DNA of 61,370 nucleotides from Microcoleus sp. bin38.metabat.b11b12b14.051 (GCF_013299165.1 NZ_JAAFKD010000003.1:1-61370), one strand, 5' to 3'. Counted from the stretch's first letter, positions 11,381 to 19,599 are shown. The notes: a model not told the origin generated them from the sequence alone. Program-made: numbers and translations.

Positions 11381-12595
11381 ATGAGAATTGCAATTGTTGG
11401 GGGCGGAGCTAGCGGTATGGCTACAGCCTACTGGCTCAATAAACAGGGACACCATGTCACTGTTTTGGAAAGTCAAGCAATTTTAGGCGGACACATTCGC
11501 ACGCTGAATAAAAATGTTTTACCAAATCAATCTGAGTGCAAGGAAATATTAGAAAATGGTGTCCTGGAATTTCCCACTGTGTTTTACAATTTCCTTAATT
11601 TAATGGGAGAGTTAGGTGTTGAATTAGAACCCGTACAGATTGGTTCTGCCCTGTTTTTAAAAGATGGCGGTCACTTTTTATCGGCGGTTGCTATTCAAAA
11701 GAACTTCACGGGAATCCGACGCCTAATTGAGTATTTGCGGCTCGATAGTTTCTACGCTCGCTCGGCGGGATTTATTTTAAAAATGCGGTTTGCTAAACAG
11801 CATGATTTCTACGATATGCCACTTTCTCATAGTTTGAGAACCTCGTGCATTCGCAATGATTGGCTGAAGTTGCTCACGATGTACAGCTATTCTATACCGT
11901 TGGAATTGCTCGATGATTTTCCAGCAGAATTGGCGATGCCGATGCTGCGAGAATATGCTTCGGTGAATTGGGTGAGAATTAAAGGCGGGGTTTATTCTTA
12001 CATTGAAAAGATTTTGGAGCGGTTTAAAGGCGATATACTGCTGAATGTGGAGATTGCCAAGATTTTTAGAAGTGCTGATGCTGTAAAAATTGTGTTGGCG
12101 AATGGGGAGATTTTTGAGTTTGATCAGGTGGTTTTTGCGGTGCCGCCAGACCAAGTGATGAGGCTGTTGGCTGAGCCGACGGAGGCGGAAACGAAGCGGT
12201 TTGTGGCCTGGAAACCCAATTATGCCACGACTGTGCTACATTCGGATACTTCGATGTACGATCGCTACGGTATTCGCAAGTTATCGGAATTCGATTTTTT
12301 CGAGATGGACAAGGGCTGGGGCTACAATGCGAGCTTGAATCAGCTTTGTGGCATTACATCGGCGCGAGAGTACAGTTTAGCGTTTAAGTTGGAGGAGGCG
12401 ATCGACAAAAACCAAATTATTCACATTCAAAAACATCACACGCCACTGTATAGTGTCGAGTCTTTTCGATACCGAGACGAAGTTATCGAGACTAACGGCG
12501 AAAACAATACCTATCATGCGGGAGCTTATTTGGGGGATGGTTTGCACGAAGGAGCGATTACCTCTGCTTTGCGAGTGGCAAAATTAATCGGGTGA
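11381..12595 (+). CDS. FAD/NAD(P)-binding amine-oxidase-like oxidoreductase
   Basis: This 404-residue protein opens with a canonical Rossmann motif, RIAIVGGGASGMATAYWLNKQGHHVTVLE (GxGxxG and a terminal Glu). The GGHIRTL segment is typical of flavin amine oxidases and desaturase-like proteins. The middle contains the second nucleotide-contact strand EFDQVVFAVPPDQVMRLL, and the C-terminus has the FAD-contacting GAYLGDGLHEGAITSALRVA. It resembles the predicted NAD/FAD-binding proteins often found in lipid or fatty-acid modification clusters (COG2907-like). The substrate is unknown. AGGAG lies shortly before ATG 11381. It may be co-expressed with the upstream flavoprotein despite the repeat between them. 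Confidence 0.75.
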   Translation: MRIAIVGGGASGMATAYWLNKQGHHVTVLESQAILGGHIRTLNKNVLPNQSECKEILENGVLEFPTVFYNFLNLMGELGVELEPVQIGSALFLKDGGHFLSAVAIQKNFTGIRRLIEYLRLDSFYARSAGFILKMRFAKQHDFYDMPLSHSLRTSCIRNDWLKLLTMYSYSIPLELLDDFPAELAMPMLREYASVNWVRIKGGVYSYIEKILERFKGDILLNVEIAKIFRSADAVKIVLANGEIFEFDQVVFAVPPDQVMRLLAEPTEAETKRFVAWKPNYATTVLHSDTSMYDRYGIRKLSEFDFFEMDKGWGYNASLNQLCGITSAREYSLAFKLEEAIDKNQIIHIQKHHTPLYSVESFRYRDEVIETNGENNTYHAGAYLGDGLHEGAITSALRVAKLIG

Positions 12596-12722
12596 GCTTA
12601 ATGTTGAGGCTAGAAACTTTAAAAAATAGCGATAAATTTCTGGTGGGTAGAGCACCCTCACAAAAGCGATCGTGTCTGCATCAAAAGTTAAACCACTGCG
12701 AGAGTAGATTTTTGCTGAATGC

Positions 12723-13595
12723 TTAGGCTGCAACATAACCCGTCACAGTTAAGCAGACACCATATTTCAAAGGTGCAGCATTTGTCGAACTCACTAACAC
12801 AGTACCATCAAAGTTAGCTCCGATGAAGGTTGCGCCACTCAAATCTGCTTCGCTCAAGTCGGCGTAACACAGCTTAGCCCAATCGAGGTTTGCTTGCACC
12901 AAAGAAACTCCCACTAGATTTGCTCTAGTTAAATCTGCTCCGATCAACTTGACGCCGCGCAACTGAGCGCCGCTGAGATTGGCTGCTACCAAGTTCGAGC
13001 TTTCCAAGTTGACCCCGTTGAGTTTGGCTTCGCTGAAGTTAATACCATTGAGGTCTATCCTGCTGAGGTCGATGCCATTGAGGTAAGCTTTCCTGAGAAT
13101 AATGCCTGTTAGTTGAGTAGCAAAGAGCTTTGCACCGCTGAGTTTTGCTCCTTCGCAGTTAGCCCAGTTGAGGTTGGCTCCCGTGAGGTTAGCGCCCCGC
13201 AGGTTGACCAATTGCAAGTCAGCCGTACACAAATTAGCATTCCAGAGGATGGCGTTCCGCAGGTTGCTACCGATGAGTTGCGCGCCACTCAACTTAGCCC
13301 TGGGCAGTTTTGCTTTAACGAGGTAAGCTCCACTGATATTGGCTTTCGTGAGTTCGGCGTCGGCTAATCTGACTTGCCCCATTTTGGCAAAACTCAGATT
13401 TGCCCTGCAAAGGTTGGCGCCGTTGAGTTCTGCTTTGGTTAGGTGCGATCGACTCAGGTTAGCTCCCGACAGGTTAGCCCTCGAAAGGTTTACTCCGTCC
13501 AACATAGCTCCGCTGAGGTCGGCTCCGCCCAAGTCGGCGCCAGCAAAATCTCTGCACCCGTTTTTGTAATTATTGAGCAGCTCGATTACTTTCAT
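12723..13595 (-). CDS. pentapeptide repeat protein
   Basis: From ATG 13595 this is a 290-residue protein almost wholly made of A(D/N)LXX pentapeptides (such as GADLGGADLSGAMLDGVNLSRANLSGANLSRS, read as separate five-residue units). It should fold as a right-handed quadrilateral beta-helix. The upstream in-frame start at 13640 would add 15 residues of unlike composition, so I prefer MKVIELLNNYKNGCRDF. There is no signal peptide or membrane segment. Cyanobacteria encode many such proteins and most lack an assigned function. DNA-mimic activity against gyrase is known for some members elsewhere but cannot be claimed here. Confidence 0.85.
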   Translation of the reverse strand: MKVIELLNNYKNGCRDFAGADLGGADLSGAMLDGVNLSRANLSGANLSRSHLTKAELNGANLCRANLSFAKMGQVRLADAELTKANISGAYLVKAKLPRAKLSGAQLIGSNLRNAILWNANLCTADLQLVNLRGANLTGANLNWANCEGAKLSGAKLFATQLTGIILRKAYLNGIDLSRIDLNGINFSEAKLNGVNLESSNLVAANLSGAQLRGVKLIGADLTRANLVGVSLVQANLDWAKLCYADLSEADLSGATFIGANFDGTVLVSSTNAAPLKYGVCLTVTGYVAA

Positions 13596-13896
13596 AGTGG
13601 TCTGATTCCCAATAGCGTAAATTTGTCTAGAAATACTCACTCTTTATAAAGATTTTATATCGAATGTAGCGGAGGCGATCGCACTTTCGATAAACCTGAC
13701 AATTAACTTTATATTTATCAAAATACTTAGTTCTTTTTGTAACACAGAAAACTGTTTTTGACACTCAACCCTAGAATCAGGGTTTCAGGGGATCATTACG
13801 AAGAGAACGCGGGCGGAGGCAAACGATAGAATTTCCGGTAAATTAAGAAGTTTCAGACTGCGACCTAAAAACTGTCGGGTCAAAAGTAATTTCCGA

Positions 13897-14086
13897 CCTT
13901 GTAGTGAGGACTTCAGTCCGCAGAATTTTCAGAATAGAGAAAAACCCATCAGTAAAATAGGTTCGATCGTTCGGACTTCAGTCCGCAGAATTTTCAGAAT
14001 ACAGAAAAACCCATCAGTAAAATAGGTTCGTAGTCAGGACTTCAGTCCGCAGAATTTTCAGAGGGCTAAAGCCCTTACTACGAACA
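13897..14086. repeat. tandem degenerate copies of the TTCGTAGTG/GGACTTCAGTCC element
   Basis: A unit of about 72 bases (GGACTTCAGTCCGCAGAATTTTCAGAAT..., then AGAAAAACCCATCAGTAAAATAGGTTCG) occurs twice and begins a third time. It ends with the complementary CCCTTACTACGAAC. This is a locally expanded version of the hairpin family, here with direct as well as inverted repetition. Confidence 0.85.
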
Positions 14087-14183
14087 CATTTTCTGATTAA
14101 AGTTAATTGACAGGATACGCTCTAATTGCGGTTAGGCATAGGTTTCAATCTATGTTATGCTGAAAAAAAATGGGTGAATAACT

Positions 14184-14300
14184 ATGTCAAAAGAAAGAAA
14201 AAGCAACAAAGAAGTCAAAAAGCCCAAGAAACAACCTGATGGGGTTGCTAAGCCGAAGGACGACAAGAAAAATTATGGTAGTACCGACGGCCGCAAGTAG
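14184..14300 (+). CDS. small very basic protein (38 aa)
   Basis: This short ORF encodes MSKERKSNKEVKKPKKQPD followed by GVAKPKDDKKNYGSTDGRK. About a third of its residues are Lys or Arg and it has no hydrophobic segment. Small Lys-rich proteins with this look are widespread in bacteria and usually unnamed. ATG 14184 is preceded by TGGGTGAATAACT, a moderate ribosome site. It sits alone before the restriction-modification genes. Its size makes it uncertain, but the composition is not what random AT-rich DNA would give. Confidence 0.5.
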   Translation: MSKERKSNKEVKKPKKQPDGVAKPKDDKKNYGSTDGRK

Positions 14301-14374
14301 AGATAGCGGTCGGTCTCAGGATGGCGATTAATGCAGTTTAGTGCTCATTACTATCGCTCCGCGACAAATTTCAC

Positions 14375-14392
14375 TATCCTATTTTGGGATTA
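14375..14392. promoter_or_regulatory. candidate controller-protein operator upstream of the controller gene
   Basis: TATCCTATTTTGGGATTA lies 56-73 bases before the controller gene start. It has inverted half-sites ATCC and GGAT, and a second GGAT/ATCC pair overlaps it (GGGATTATCC). An almost identical 17-base sequence lies upstream of the methyltransferase gene at 16718-16734. Shared sites before both genes fit a C-box arrangement; this is inferred. Confidence 0.55.
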
Positions 14393-14447
14393 TCCGAAAA
14401 CAGGTTTATTATATTTAGGGTAGATGCTGTGCTAAACCAAAAGTAAA

Positions 14448-14711
14448 ATGAAATCTGTTTTTAGTGATGAATATGAGACATTCCGTCGCTGTATGATTGC
14501 GGCTCGTAAAGAGGCACAACTAACTCAAGAGTCTGTTGCTAAATCTCTGAAAAAGCCTCAATCTTTCGTAGCAAAGTATGAAAACGGCGAACGACGATTA
14601 GATGTAATTGAGTTTTTGTTAGTTGCTCAGGCAATTGGTGTAGATCCTTGCCATATTATTAGGGCAATTTCACAAAAAATATTTGAAGTATCTTGTGAGA
14701 GTAAGATATGA
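14448..14711 (+). CDS. XRE-type helix-turn-helix controller protein of the R-M system
   Basis: This is an 87-residue DNA-binding protein. The helix-turn-helix spans about residues 15-60 (AARKEAQLTQESVAKSL, then KPQSFVAKYENGERRLDVIEF), the usual Cro/C1-type layout. Its last codons overlap the endonuclease start by four bases (ATGA), so the two are translationally coupled. In type II systems such C proteins delay endonuclease expression until methylation is established and also regulate themselves. Position, size and the matching palindromes at 14375 and 16718 support that role here. A different XRE regulator is possible but less likely given the overlap. Confidence 0.8.
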   Translation: MKSVFSDEYETFRRCMIAARKEAQLTQESVAKSLKKPQSFVAKYENGERRLDVIEFLLVAQAIGVDPCHIIRAISQKIFEVSCESKI

Positions 14712-15625
14712 ATACACAAGATGTCATCAAAGTCGCATCCCAATATCTCGGTCATTTATCAACTCATATTTTTGACGTTATAGAGGTATCTAAGCCTGTT
14801 AGCGTAGATGCAGCAGTGAACCTATCTAAAGTTATCTCAAAGCTTTCGCCGTTAGTCGGAAATTTGATTGAATTTAACACCGTTGAATTCTTGAATCAAC
14901 AAAATGAGTTCGCTGAATTTGGAAAGTGGCAAAGGCAAGATCCTGGCTTTCCAGATACTATTTTTGTAGGCATAGTTCAACCAACGCCCGGATTAGAAAT
15001 TAAAGCATGGTTCCCACTAGCAACAGAGATAACAGCACGTTTCAAAGATAGTCAGAATCACTTTAGGTTCGATCAAACCTACGTTGCTATCCTGGCATGG
15101 CTACCCGATAAAATCATCTATGGTAAGCCTCGCATTCTCGATGTGTGTGTTGTTTCTGGTTTATCGGTAGCCGTAGCAAGAGATACCCACTATCACAATC
15201 CGCCGGATTACCTTGTTTTAGAGCCGGAAGATACAACTCAAAGAACAGCAAATTTGCAACAGACAAACACCAGTGGGTATAAATTCCAAGGCTCTGCTGA
15301 GGAGTTTTTAGAAGCTGATAAAATAGTTGATTCATGGGGTATTCAAGGAAAAATCTACAAACCAACTAGAGAGTATCAGCGGCTTCTACGCGAGCTAAGG
15401 ATACGGTATGAATACAGACTCGATACAAATTTTGCCAAGATGGATAGAATTGTACATCCAGGGATCGAGGAATTTAAGCGACGTGTTTACAACACTGAGG
15501 TTTCCGGTATGACTGTTGGTAGGTGGAATAAGCTTTTATCAAGTCGTCGAGAAGATAGGATTAAGCAATCTCTACAAGACTATCTACAGATTAGAGAAGA
15601 GAGTATTGATGAACTTCTTGATTGA
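14708..15625 (+). CDS. type II restriction endonuclease, PD-(D/E)xK candidate
   Basis: This 305-residue soluble protein is coupled to the controller gene. Residues 82-98 contain PD (Asp83) followed by a loop and E96-I-K98, which fits the PD-(D/E)xK nuclease core. No named family is obvious to me, so the recognition sequence cannot be given. Supporting context is strong. The C-protein gene lies directly upstream and a DNA methyltransferase gene lies convergently downstream, with the two coding ends overlapping by 35 bases. The base composition is more AT-rich than the surrounding housekeeping genes, in keeping with acquisition by transfer. Confidence 0.75.
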   Translation: MNTQDVIKVASQYLGHLSTHIFDVIEVSKPVSVDAAVNLSKVISKLSPLVGNLIEFNTVEFLNQQNEFAEFGKWQRQDPGFPDTIFVGIVQPTPGLEIKAWFPLATEITARFKDSQNHFRFDQTYVAILAWLPDKIIYGKPRILDVCVVSGLSVAVARDTHYHNPPDYLVLEPEDTTQRTANLQQTNTSGYKFQGSAEEFLEADKIVDSWGIQGKIYKPTREYQRLLRELRIRYEYRLDTNFAKMDRIVHPGIEEFKRRVYNTEVSGMTVGRWNKLLSSRREDRIKQSLQDYLQIREESIDELLD

Positions 15626-16676
15626 ATCTCTGTACACCATAATAGAAGTAGTCTGAGTCTATCTCGCAAGAAAAGGCTTTCCGTTTTAGTTGACGTGCTG
15701 CCAAAGCAGCACTAAAAAGTCCGCCAAAAGGTTCCCATACAACATCGTTTTCATCTGTCGATGCCTCAACAATAAGGTTCATTAAATCCAGAGGCTTTTG
15801 GTTGAGATGCAATGCTTTTCCTGAGATAGTTTTAACTCTTTCATCGCCCCGTAAAGGTTGACGATCCCAAACGTTTGTAAAGCCGTGAGGGCATCTAAAT
15901 TTCGATCGCATTTTGCTCCATTCTTGTCCCGTTAAAGACTGATTGCCATCCAGAGAAAAGTAGGGTTTTCCTTGAGGACTACCATACTCATTTGCATAGT
16001 TCACTAGCCTTTCAAACATCTCTGTGGGAGGGAAATACCACAAATGCCCTTGATCGAAGTATTTTCTGGTTGCAGCATCCACCACCCCGCAAGCATCGTT
16101 AGCCCGTCGTAACGGCAAGCCAGAGCGTTTCCACTCTTGCAATAACCATCCTTTTAAGGTAAGTTCATTAACTTTTACTTCTCTGACATATTGAACGCAG
16201 ATTTCTGTGACAACGGGAAACCTGCGAATTTTTTGTGTATTAACATTCCCTGCGATATGACCTTTTCCCTTGTTCCAAATATTGGAATTAACATAGCGCC
16301 AACCATATTTTTCTAGAATTGGATGCACAACAGCCCAACCAATTTCTGAATTCCAAAACCAGAGTGTTGTACAGGGTATGGCTGCTTTTGACCATGCCTG
16401 GATATGAGGTTGATACCAATTAGGTAAATCAATGTGATCTGAGGTATCTCCTTCAAACCCAAGAATACCGTAAGCTCCATCTGAAATGATGACAGTAGGT
16501 TGCTCCCAATTATCGTAGTGCTGAAGACTATCGCCGAGATTTAAAGTAACGTATTCGTCACTCCACGCAGAAAAATTAAAGTTGGTATTGAGGTTAGCTA
16601 CTTTACCACGACCAACAGTGCTGCTCGCCTTGCGTTTTAAGATGCTGGGAGAATTTGGTTCTGGGTTAGGATTCAT
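15591..16676 (-). CDS. site-specific DNA methyltransferase of the type II R-M system
   Basis: This 361-residue amino-methyltransferase (m6A or m4C class) should protect the host sites of the adjacent nuclease. The catalytic motif IV appears as SDGAYG (residues 65-70) in the N-terminal part. The AdoMet-binding motif I appears near the C-terminus as VVWEPFGGLFSAALAA (about 312-327), preceded by the conserved NQKPLDLM. This permuted order is the beta class. The usual DPPY is replaced by DGAY, a variant found in part of this class. The gene is convergent with the endonuclease gene and overlaps its 3' end by 35 bases. A candidate C-box lies 42-58 bases upstream of the start. Confidence 0.9.
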   Translation of the reverse strand: MNPNPEPNSPSILKRKASSTVGRGKVANLNTNFNFSAWSDEYVTLNLGDSLQHYDNWEQPTVIISDGAYGILGFEGDTSDHIDLPNWYQPHIQAWSKAAIPCTTLWFWNSEIGWAVVHPILEKYGWRYVNSNIWNKGKGHIAGNVNTQKIRRFPVVTEICVQYVREVKVNELTLKGWLLQEWKRSGLPLRRANDACGVVDAATRKYFDQGHLWYFPPTEMFERLVNYANEYGSPQGKPYFSLDGNQSLTGQEWSKMRSKFRCPHGFTNVWDRQPLRGDERVKTISGKALHLNQKPLDLMNLIVEASTDENDVVWEPFGGLFSAALAARQLKRKAFSCEIDSDYFYYGVQRFNQEVHQYSLL

Positions 16677-16717
16677 TTGTTGACTTACATGACTGTAAAA
16701 ATTAAGTACAAATATTT

Positions 16718-16734
16718 TATCCTGTTTTGGGATA
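16718..16734. promoter_or_regulatory. candidate controller-protein operator upstream of the methyltransferase gene
   Basis: TATCCTGTTTTGGGATA has perfect inverted arms TATCC/GGATA around seven bases. It matches 14375-14391 at 15 of 17 positions. It lies just upstream of the divergently placed methyltransferase start, where a controller protein would repress. Confidence 0.55.
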
Positions 16735-16808
16735 TTGAGGGTAAATGATACCTAAGTTAACCTACCTACTTCCGCTTTTTGCCCAAAAAATATACTTCCA
16801 TAATCCCA

Positions 16809-17486
16809 TCACAGCGATATCTCAGTCACAGCAATATTACCACCAAAACACACATCAACATCAGTCCCGGAAGCCCGATCGCGATTCCCGTATTCTCCAA
16901 CATAATAAAAGTAATCTCCGTCCCTCCTGTAAACCACCGGTAGTGGCTGCGTTGAAGGCTGGCAAAACACGATTTCGGGTTCCGCACTTCCCGGCGCTAA
17001 ATGCGGTAAATTTACATTCCAAAAACACCCAGGCTTTGATTCCCGGTTGAGCAAATCGGCTAATACGCGCGATGTCCAGCGAGTGGCGACATCCCAGTCA
17101 ATTTCCCAAGGCCTTTTAATCCAATGGGAAATGGCGATTCCAGGAATACCGTGCATGGCTGCTTCCCGCACCGCAGCAACCGTACCCGAAATATATACGT
17201 CAACGCCCAAATTGCCACCCGCATTAATCCCCGAAAGCACTAAATCTGGCTTTGGACAAACGTGATTGAGAGCGATACGCACGCAGTCGGCTGGTGTTCC
17301 CCCTACAGCATACTCAGATTCCGATCGCCGATCGACATGAATCGGACTGTGAGCCGTCACCTGATGCCCGCAGCCCGACAACTGCCCCTGGGGAGCAACC
17401 ATAATTGTCTTGCCTTCTACAGCCTGCAAAAGTGCCTGAATCCCCGGAGCGTCTATGCCGTCGTCGTTGGTTAAAATTATCGTCAT
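16809..17486 (-). CDS. surE: 5'/3'-nucleotidase SurE
   Basis: This 225-residue metal-dependent phosphatase removes phosphate from nucleoside monophosphates in the cytoplasm. The hallmark N-terminal metal site LTNDDGIDAPG is present (acidic pair at residues 8-9). So are the further family motifs AVGGTPADCVRIAL, DLVLSGINAGGNLG and YISGTVAAVREAA. The length is slightly shorter than the 250-270 residues common in SurE. ATG 17486 is the natural start because the motif begins three residues later. It is a single gene, not visibly in an operon. Confidence 0.93.
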   Translation of the reverse strand: MTIILTNDDGIDAPGIQALLQAVEGKTIMVAPQGQLSGCGHQVTAHSPIHVDRRSESEYAVGGTPADCVRIALNHVCPKPDLVLSGINAGGNLGVDVYISGTVAAVREAAMHGIPGIAISHWIKRPWEIDWDVATRWTSRVLADLLNRESKPGCFWNVNLPHLAPGSAEPEIVFCQPSTQPLPVVYRRDGDYFYYVGEYGNRDRASGTDVDVCFGGNIAVTEISL

Positions 17487-17713
17487 TGAAAATTTTTCTG
17501 TTTATTAGCGATCGTCAGTTTTAACATTGCCACGCATTTATATCATGGCATTGATTGAACATTTGCCCCCAGAACTTTGCCGCGTGGTGAGAGTATCACT
17601 TCAGAAAAGACTGGCATCGTTGTCCAACAATGGGGACAAAACCAACAAATTTCATGGTGCTGAAGGTGTCGCAGCAAAGGATAAGAACAACAAGGACACT
17701 CGTGCATGATATT

Positions 17714-18211
17714 TCACCTGTTTGATTGATACGGAAAAACAATTTTAGGATCTGCCATATGTCCCAAATAAATATAGGCAGCAGAGCGGAGTACAATTTC
17801 GGAATACAGAATCTTTTGAATATCTAAACTCGGCGCACGCTTTGCTGCGAAGTTATAAGCCGCAATTTCTCCCTTCAAGCTGAAGTCGCTATCTGTCAAA
17901 TAGTGGTCATAATCGTGGATTCCCTGAAAAATAAAGCCATAAATTGGATTAGGATAAACAGCAGAATCGTAACTATCGGCGGATATCCAAAGCTGATATT
18001 TCCTAATATCTGCAAACATTTCTTGGGCGTTGTCATAACGCATATAATCTGAAAATTGCAGATTTAAGGGCAATTGATGGAACTCATCCATCAGCCAGTC
18101 ACAGAGTTGGGCGATGGTTTCATGAGAAATTTCGGCTGGATTGCCTTCCAGGTATAGTTTGGCGAGGGTTTCTACTTGAGATGCGGTTGTCTGTGCTTTC
18201 GTGAGAGTCAT
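17714..18211 (-). CDS. uncharacterised protein with a Coq4-like HDxxH-x11-E motif
   Basis: This protein has 165 residues from ATG 18211; an in-frame upstream start at 18262 adds 17 residues but lacks a better ribosome site. Residues 99-115 read H-D-Y-D-H, eleven residues, then E. This is exactly the spacing of the putative metal site of Coq4-family proteins in ubiquinone biosynthesis. Overall length is shorter than typical Coq4 (about 220-260), and I see no other certain match. The neighbour on the same strand is a PTOX-like quinol oxidase. A quinone-related role is therefore attractive but inferred. A palindrome like the one in front of the neighbouring unit lies about 60-75 bases upstream. 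Confidence 0.6.
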   Translation of the reverse strand: MTLTKAQTTASQVETLAKLYLEGNPAEISHETIAQLCDWLMDEFHQLPLNLQFSDYMRYDNAQEMFADIRKYQLWISADSYDSAVYPNPIYGFIFQGIHDYDHYLTDSDFSLKGEIAAYNFAAKRAPSLDIQKILYSEIVLRSAAYIYLGHMADPKIVFPYQSNR

Positions 18212-18269
18212 ATCATTACCTCGATCGCCTTGGACTACCTTTACTCTAATAATTCTTGTCAAGAATTTC

Positions 18270-18285
18270 TATGATCTAGCTCATA
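18270..18285. promoter_or_regulatory. CRP/FNR-like palindrome upstream of the Coq4-like gene
   Basis: TATGATCTAGCTCATA is a near-perfect palindrome of the form TATGA-N6-TCATA, with one mismatch. It is identical at 15 of 16 positions to the site at 19582-19597. The TGA-N6-TCA skeleton is that of CRP-family operators. Confidence 0.55.
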
Positions 18286-18338
18286 GTTGCCAGAGAAAAA
18301 GATAAATTGGAGTATAAAAAGTTTTGCTGCGAAGCTGT

Positions 18339-18400
18339 AGGGTGCGTCGCCCTTAAAAGTATTTCAAAAACAATCACTAATCTAATAGCGACGCACCTGT
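18339..18400. repeat. inverted repeat GGGTGCGTCGC / GCGACGCACC
   Basis: Arms of 10-11 bases flank about 40 AT-rich bases between the oxidase gene and the Coq4-like gene. It is a dispersed-repeat type of hairpin and could attenuate read-through between the two genes. Confidence 0.7.
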
Positions 18401-18478
18401 GCCTGTACTACCACCGTAAAAAGCAATCAACAACTTTTGTTGTGGCAAGACTTTTCAAAGAGCCTAAAAATTCTAGAA

Positions 18479-19168
18479 TCAGCCTGTTTTATCGGAATTG
18501 CCAGCTATCAATTCAAAAACCGTATGGGGACTTTTAAAGGTTTGCCGTGCTTCGGGTTCTTGGAGTGCCACCATTGTTTTTACGTGTTCGCGTTCGTCAT
18601 CACGGATATTCACGAATACGTCGTATAGATCATCTACCTTGGGACGGCGAAATTGATGATTTGATGTAGTCTGAACTTCGTCAAACATATAGAGATCGCC
18701 ATCGCGATAGAAGTTGATTGCGACTTGGGGAGCAGGTTGAGTTTTCAGCGCCACTTCATTGATTTTCAAGTATTCATCATAGGTGTGGTAGGCATGATCT
18801 TCAATCAACTCCATGAGGTAGTAGGCGTACTTGGGAAACAGCATATAGAGCAGTACGACGACCCAGTAGTACGCAAATGCGATGTGTTGAGCGATCGCGC
18901 GATCGATCCACAGCCGATCGCCTCCGAGTGATTCCATAATCAACAAATGATGTAATTCGTTCCAGGTTTCAGCAAAGTGAATTTTCAACAAGTCAGCTTT
19001 GCGCCAATAACCCAGTGTCTCGTAGAGATGCAGCACTGAGACATAGGAAAAATAAGGCACGCGGGCGATCGTTTCGAGTACATAAAACCGAGCGTAGGAG
19101 CGATCGCCATACACGACATCCACAATAAACACGAAAAAACTGACGATTAATTGAATTAAAGCTTTCAT
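18479..19168 (-). CDS. PTOX/alternative-oxidase family di-iron quinol oxidase
   Basis: This 229-residue membrane-bound di-iron oxidase transfers electrons from plastoquinol to oxygen without proton pumping. Iron-ligand motifs can be followed in order: LET (Glu32), NELHHLLIME (Glu71 and His74), the LIEDHAY segment (Glu123) and DDEREH (Glu182 and His185). These correspond to the LET, NERMHL, LEEEA and RADExxH boxes of the family. A hydrophobic N-terminus and the AFAYYWVVVLLYMLFP segment fit interfacial membrane binding. ATG 19168 is preceded by GGAGG eight bases upstream, so the longer TTG-started version is rejected. A 93-residue gene precedes it by 52 bases, probably in the same transcript. 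Confidence 0.9.
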   Translation of the reverse strand: MKALIQLIVSFFVFIVDVVYGDRSYARFYVLETIARVPYFSYVSVLHLYETLGYWRKADLLKIHFAETWNELHHLLIMESLGGDRLWIDRAIAQHIAFAYYWVVVLLYMLFPKYAYYLMELIEDHAYHTYDEYLKINEVALKTQPAPQVAINFYRDGDLYMFDEVQTTSNHQFRRPKVDDLYDVFVNIRDDEREHVKTMVALQEPEARQTFKSPHTVFELIAGNSDKTG

Positions 19169-19220
19169 GGTATATTCCTCCAAAATCTGAACACATTATT
19201 GATCTAACGATTTTGAAATA

Positions 19221-19502
19221 CTACTTCCGCCAGTAGTTATTGGCAGCAGCGATTGTGGAAAACTCTGTCGCAACTGTCTGCCCAACTGCAATTAGCATCA
19301 TGGCATCATTGCCATAAACATCTCGCAGTTGTAACCGTTTCGCTTCATCCGGCTGAGTCATTTTGATAATCAGACGCGCCATTTTCACGGCTAAGTGCCG
19401 CCCCTCTTCAGGCGTTTCGGTTAACAGCGAATTATTTGGGATTAGGGTGATTTCAGGTGGTGCTGCTACGGGTGTATGGATTGAAACTGTTTCGCTATTC
19501 AT
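19221..19502 (-). CDS. uncharacterised 93-aa protein upstream of the quinol oxidase
   Basis: This is a small soluble protein with a Pro/Thr-rich N-terminus and a C-terminal helical part (EEGRHLAVKMARLIIKMT, then AMMLIAVGQTVATEF). I do not recognise the family. It is the first gene of a likely two-gene unit with the PTOX-like oxidase, 52 bases apart. A perfect palindrome lies about 80-95 bases before its ATG. The arrangement suggests an accessory or regulatory role linked to the oxidase, but nothing in the sequence shows it directly. Confidence 0.65.
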   Translation of the reverse strand: MNSETVSIHTPVAAPPEITLIPNNSLLTETPEEGRHLAVKMARLIIKMTQPDEAKRLQLRDVYGNDAMMLIAVGQTVATEFSTIAAANNYWRK

Positions 19503-19581
19503 GGCAATATCTGCTTTGATGTGTTGAGAGAGATTGGACAGTTCATCTGTTTTGATTATGCAAGAGGATTCCCATTGCTTC

Positions 19582-19597
19582 TATGAGCTAGCTCATA
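19582..19597. promoter_or_regulatory. perfect 16-bp palindrome, CRP/FNR-like operator
   Basis: TATGAGCTAGCTCATA is fully symmetric and lies upstream of the 93-aa gene and oxidase unit. The same site with one change lies upstream of the Coq4-like gene at 18270, suggesting one regulator for both units. Confidence 0.6.
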
Positions 19598-19599
19598 TA

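Noticed and set aside
14448..14711. Antitoxin of a toxin-antitoxin pair as an alternative reading of the XRE-type gene
   Set aside because: The coupled downstream gene has a PD-(D/E)xK-like core and a DNA methyltransferase gene follows, so a restriction-modification controller fits better.
17527..17709. 60-codon ORF between surE and the Coq4-like gene
   Set aside because: It has no ribosome site, no recognised motif and atypical composition. Left out as a gene.
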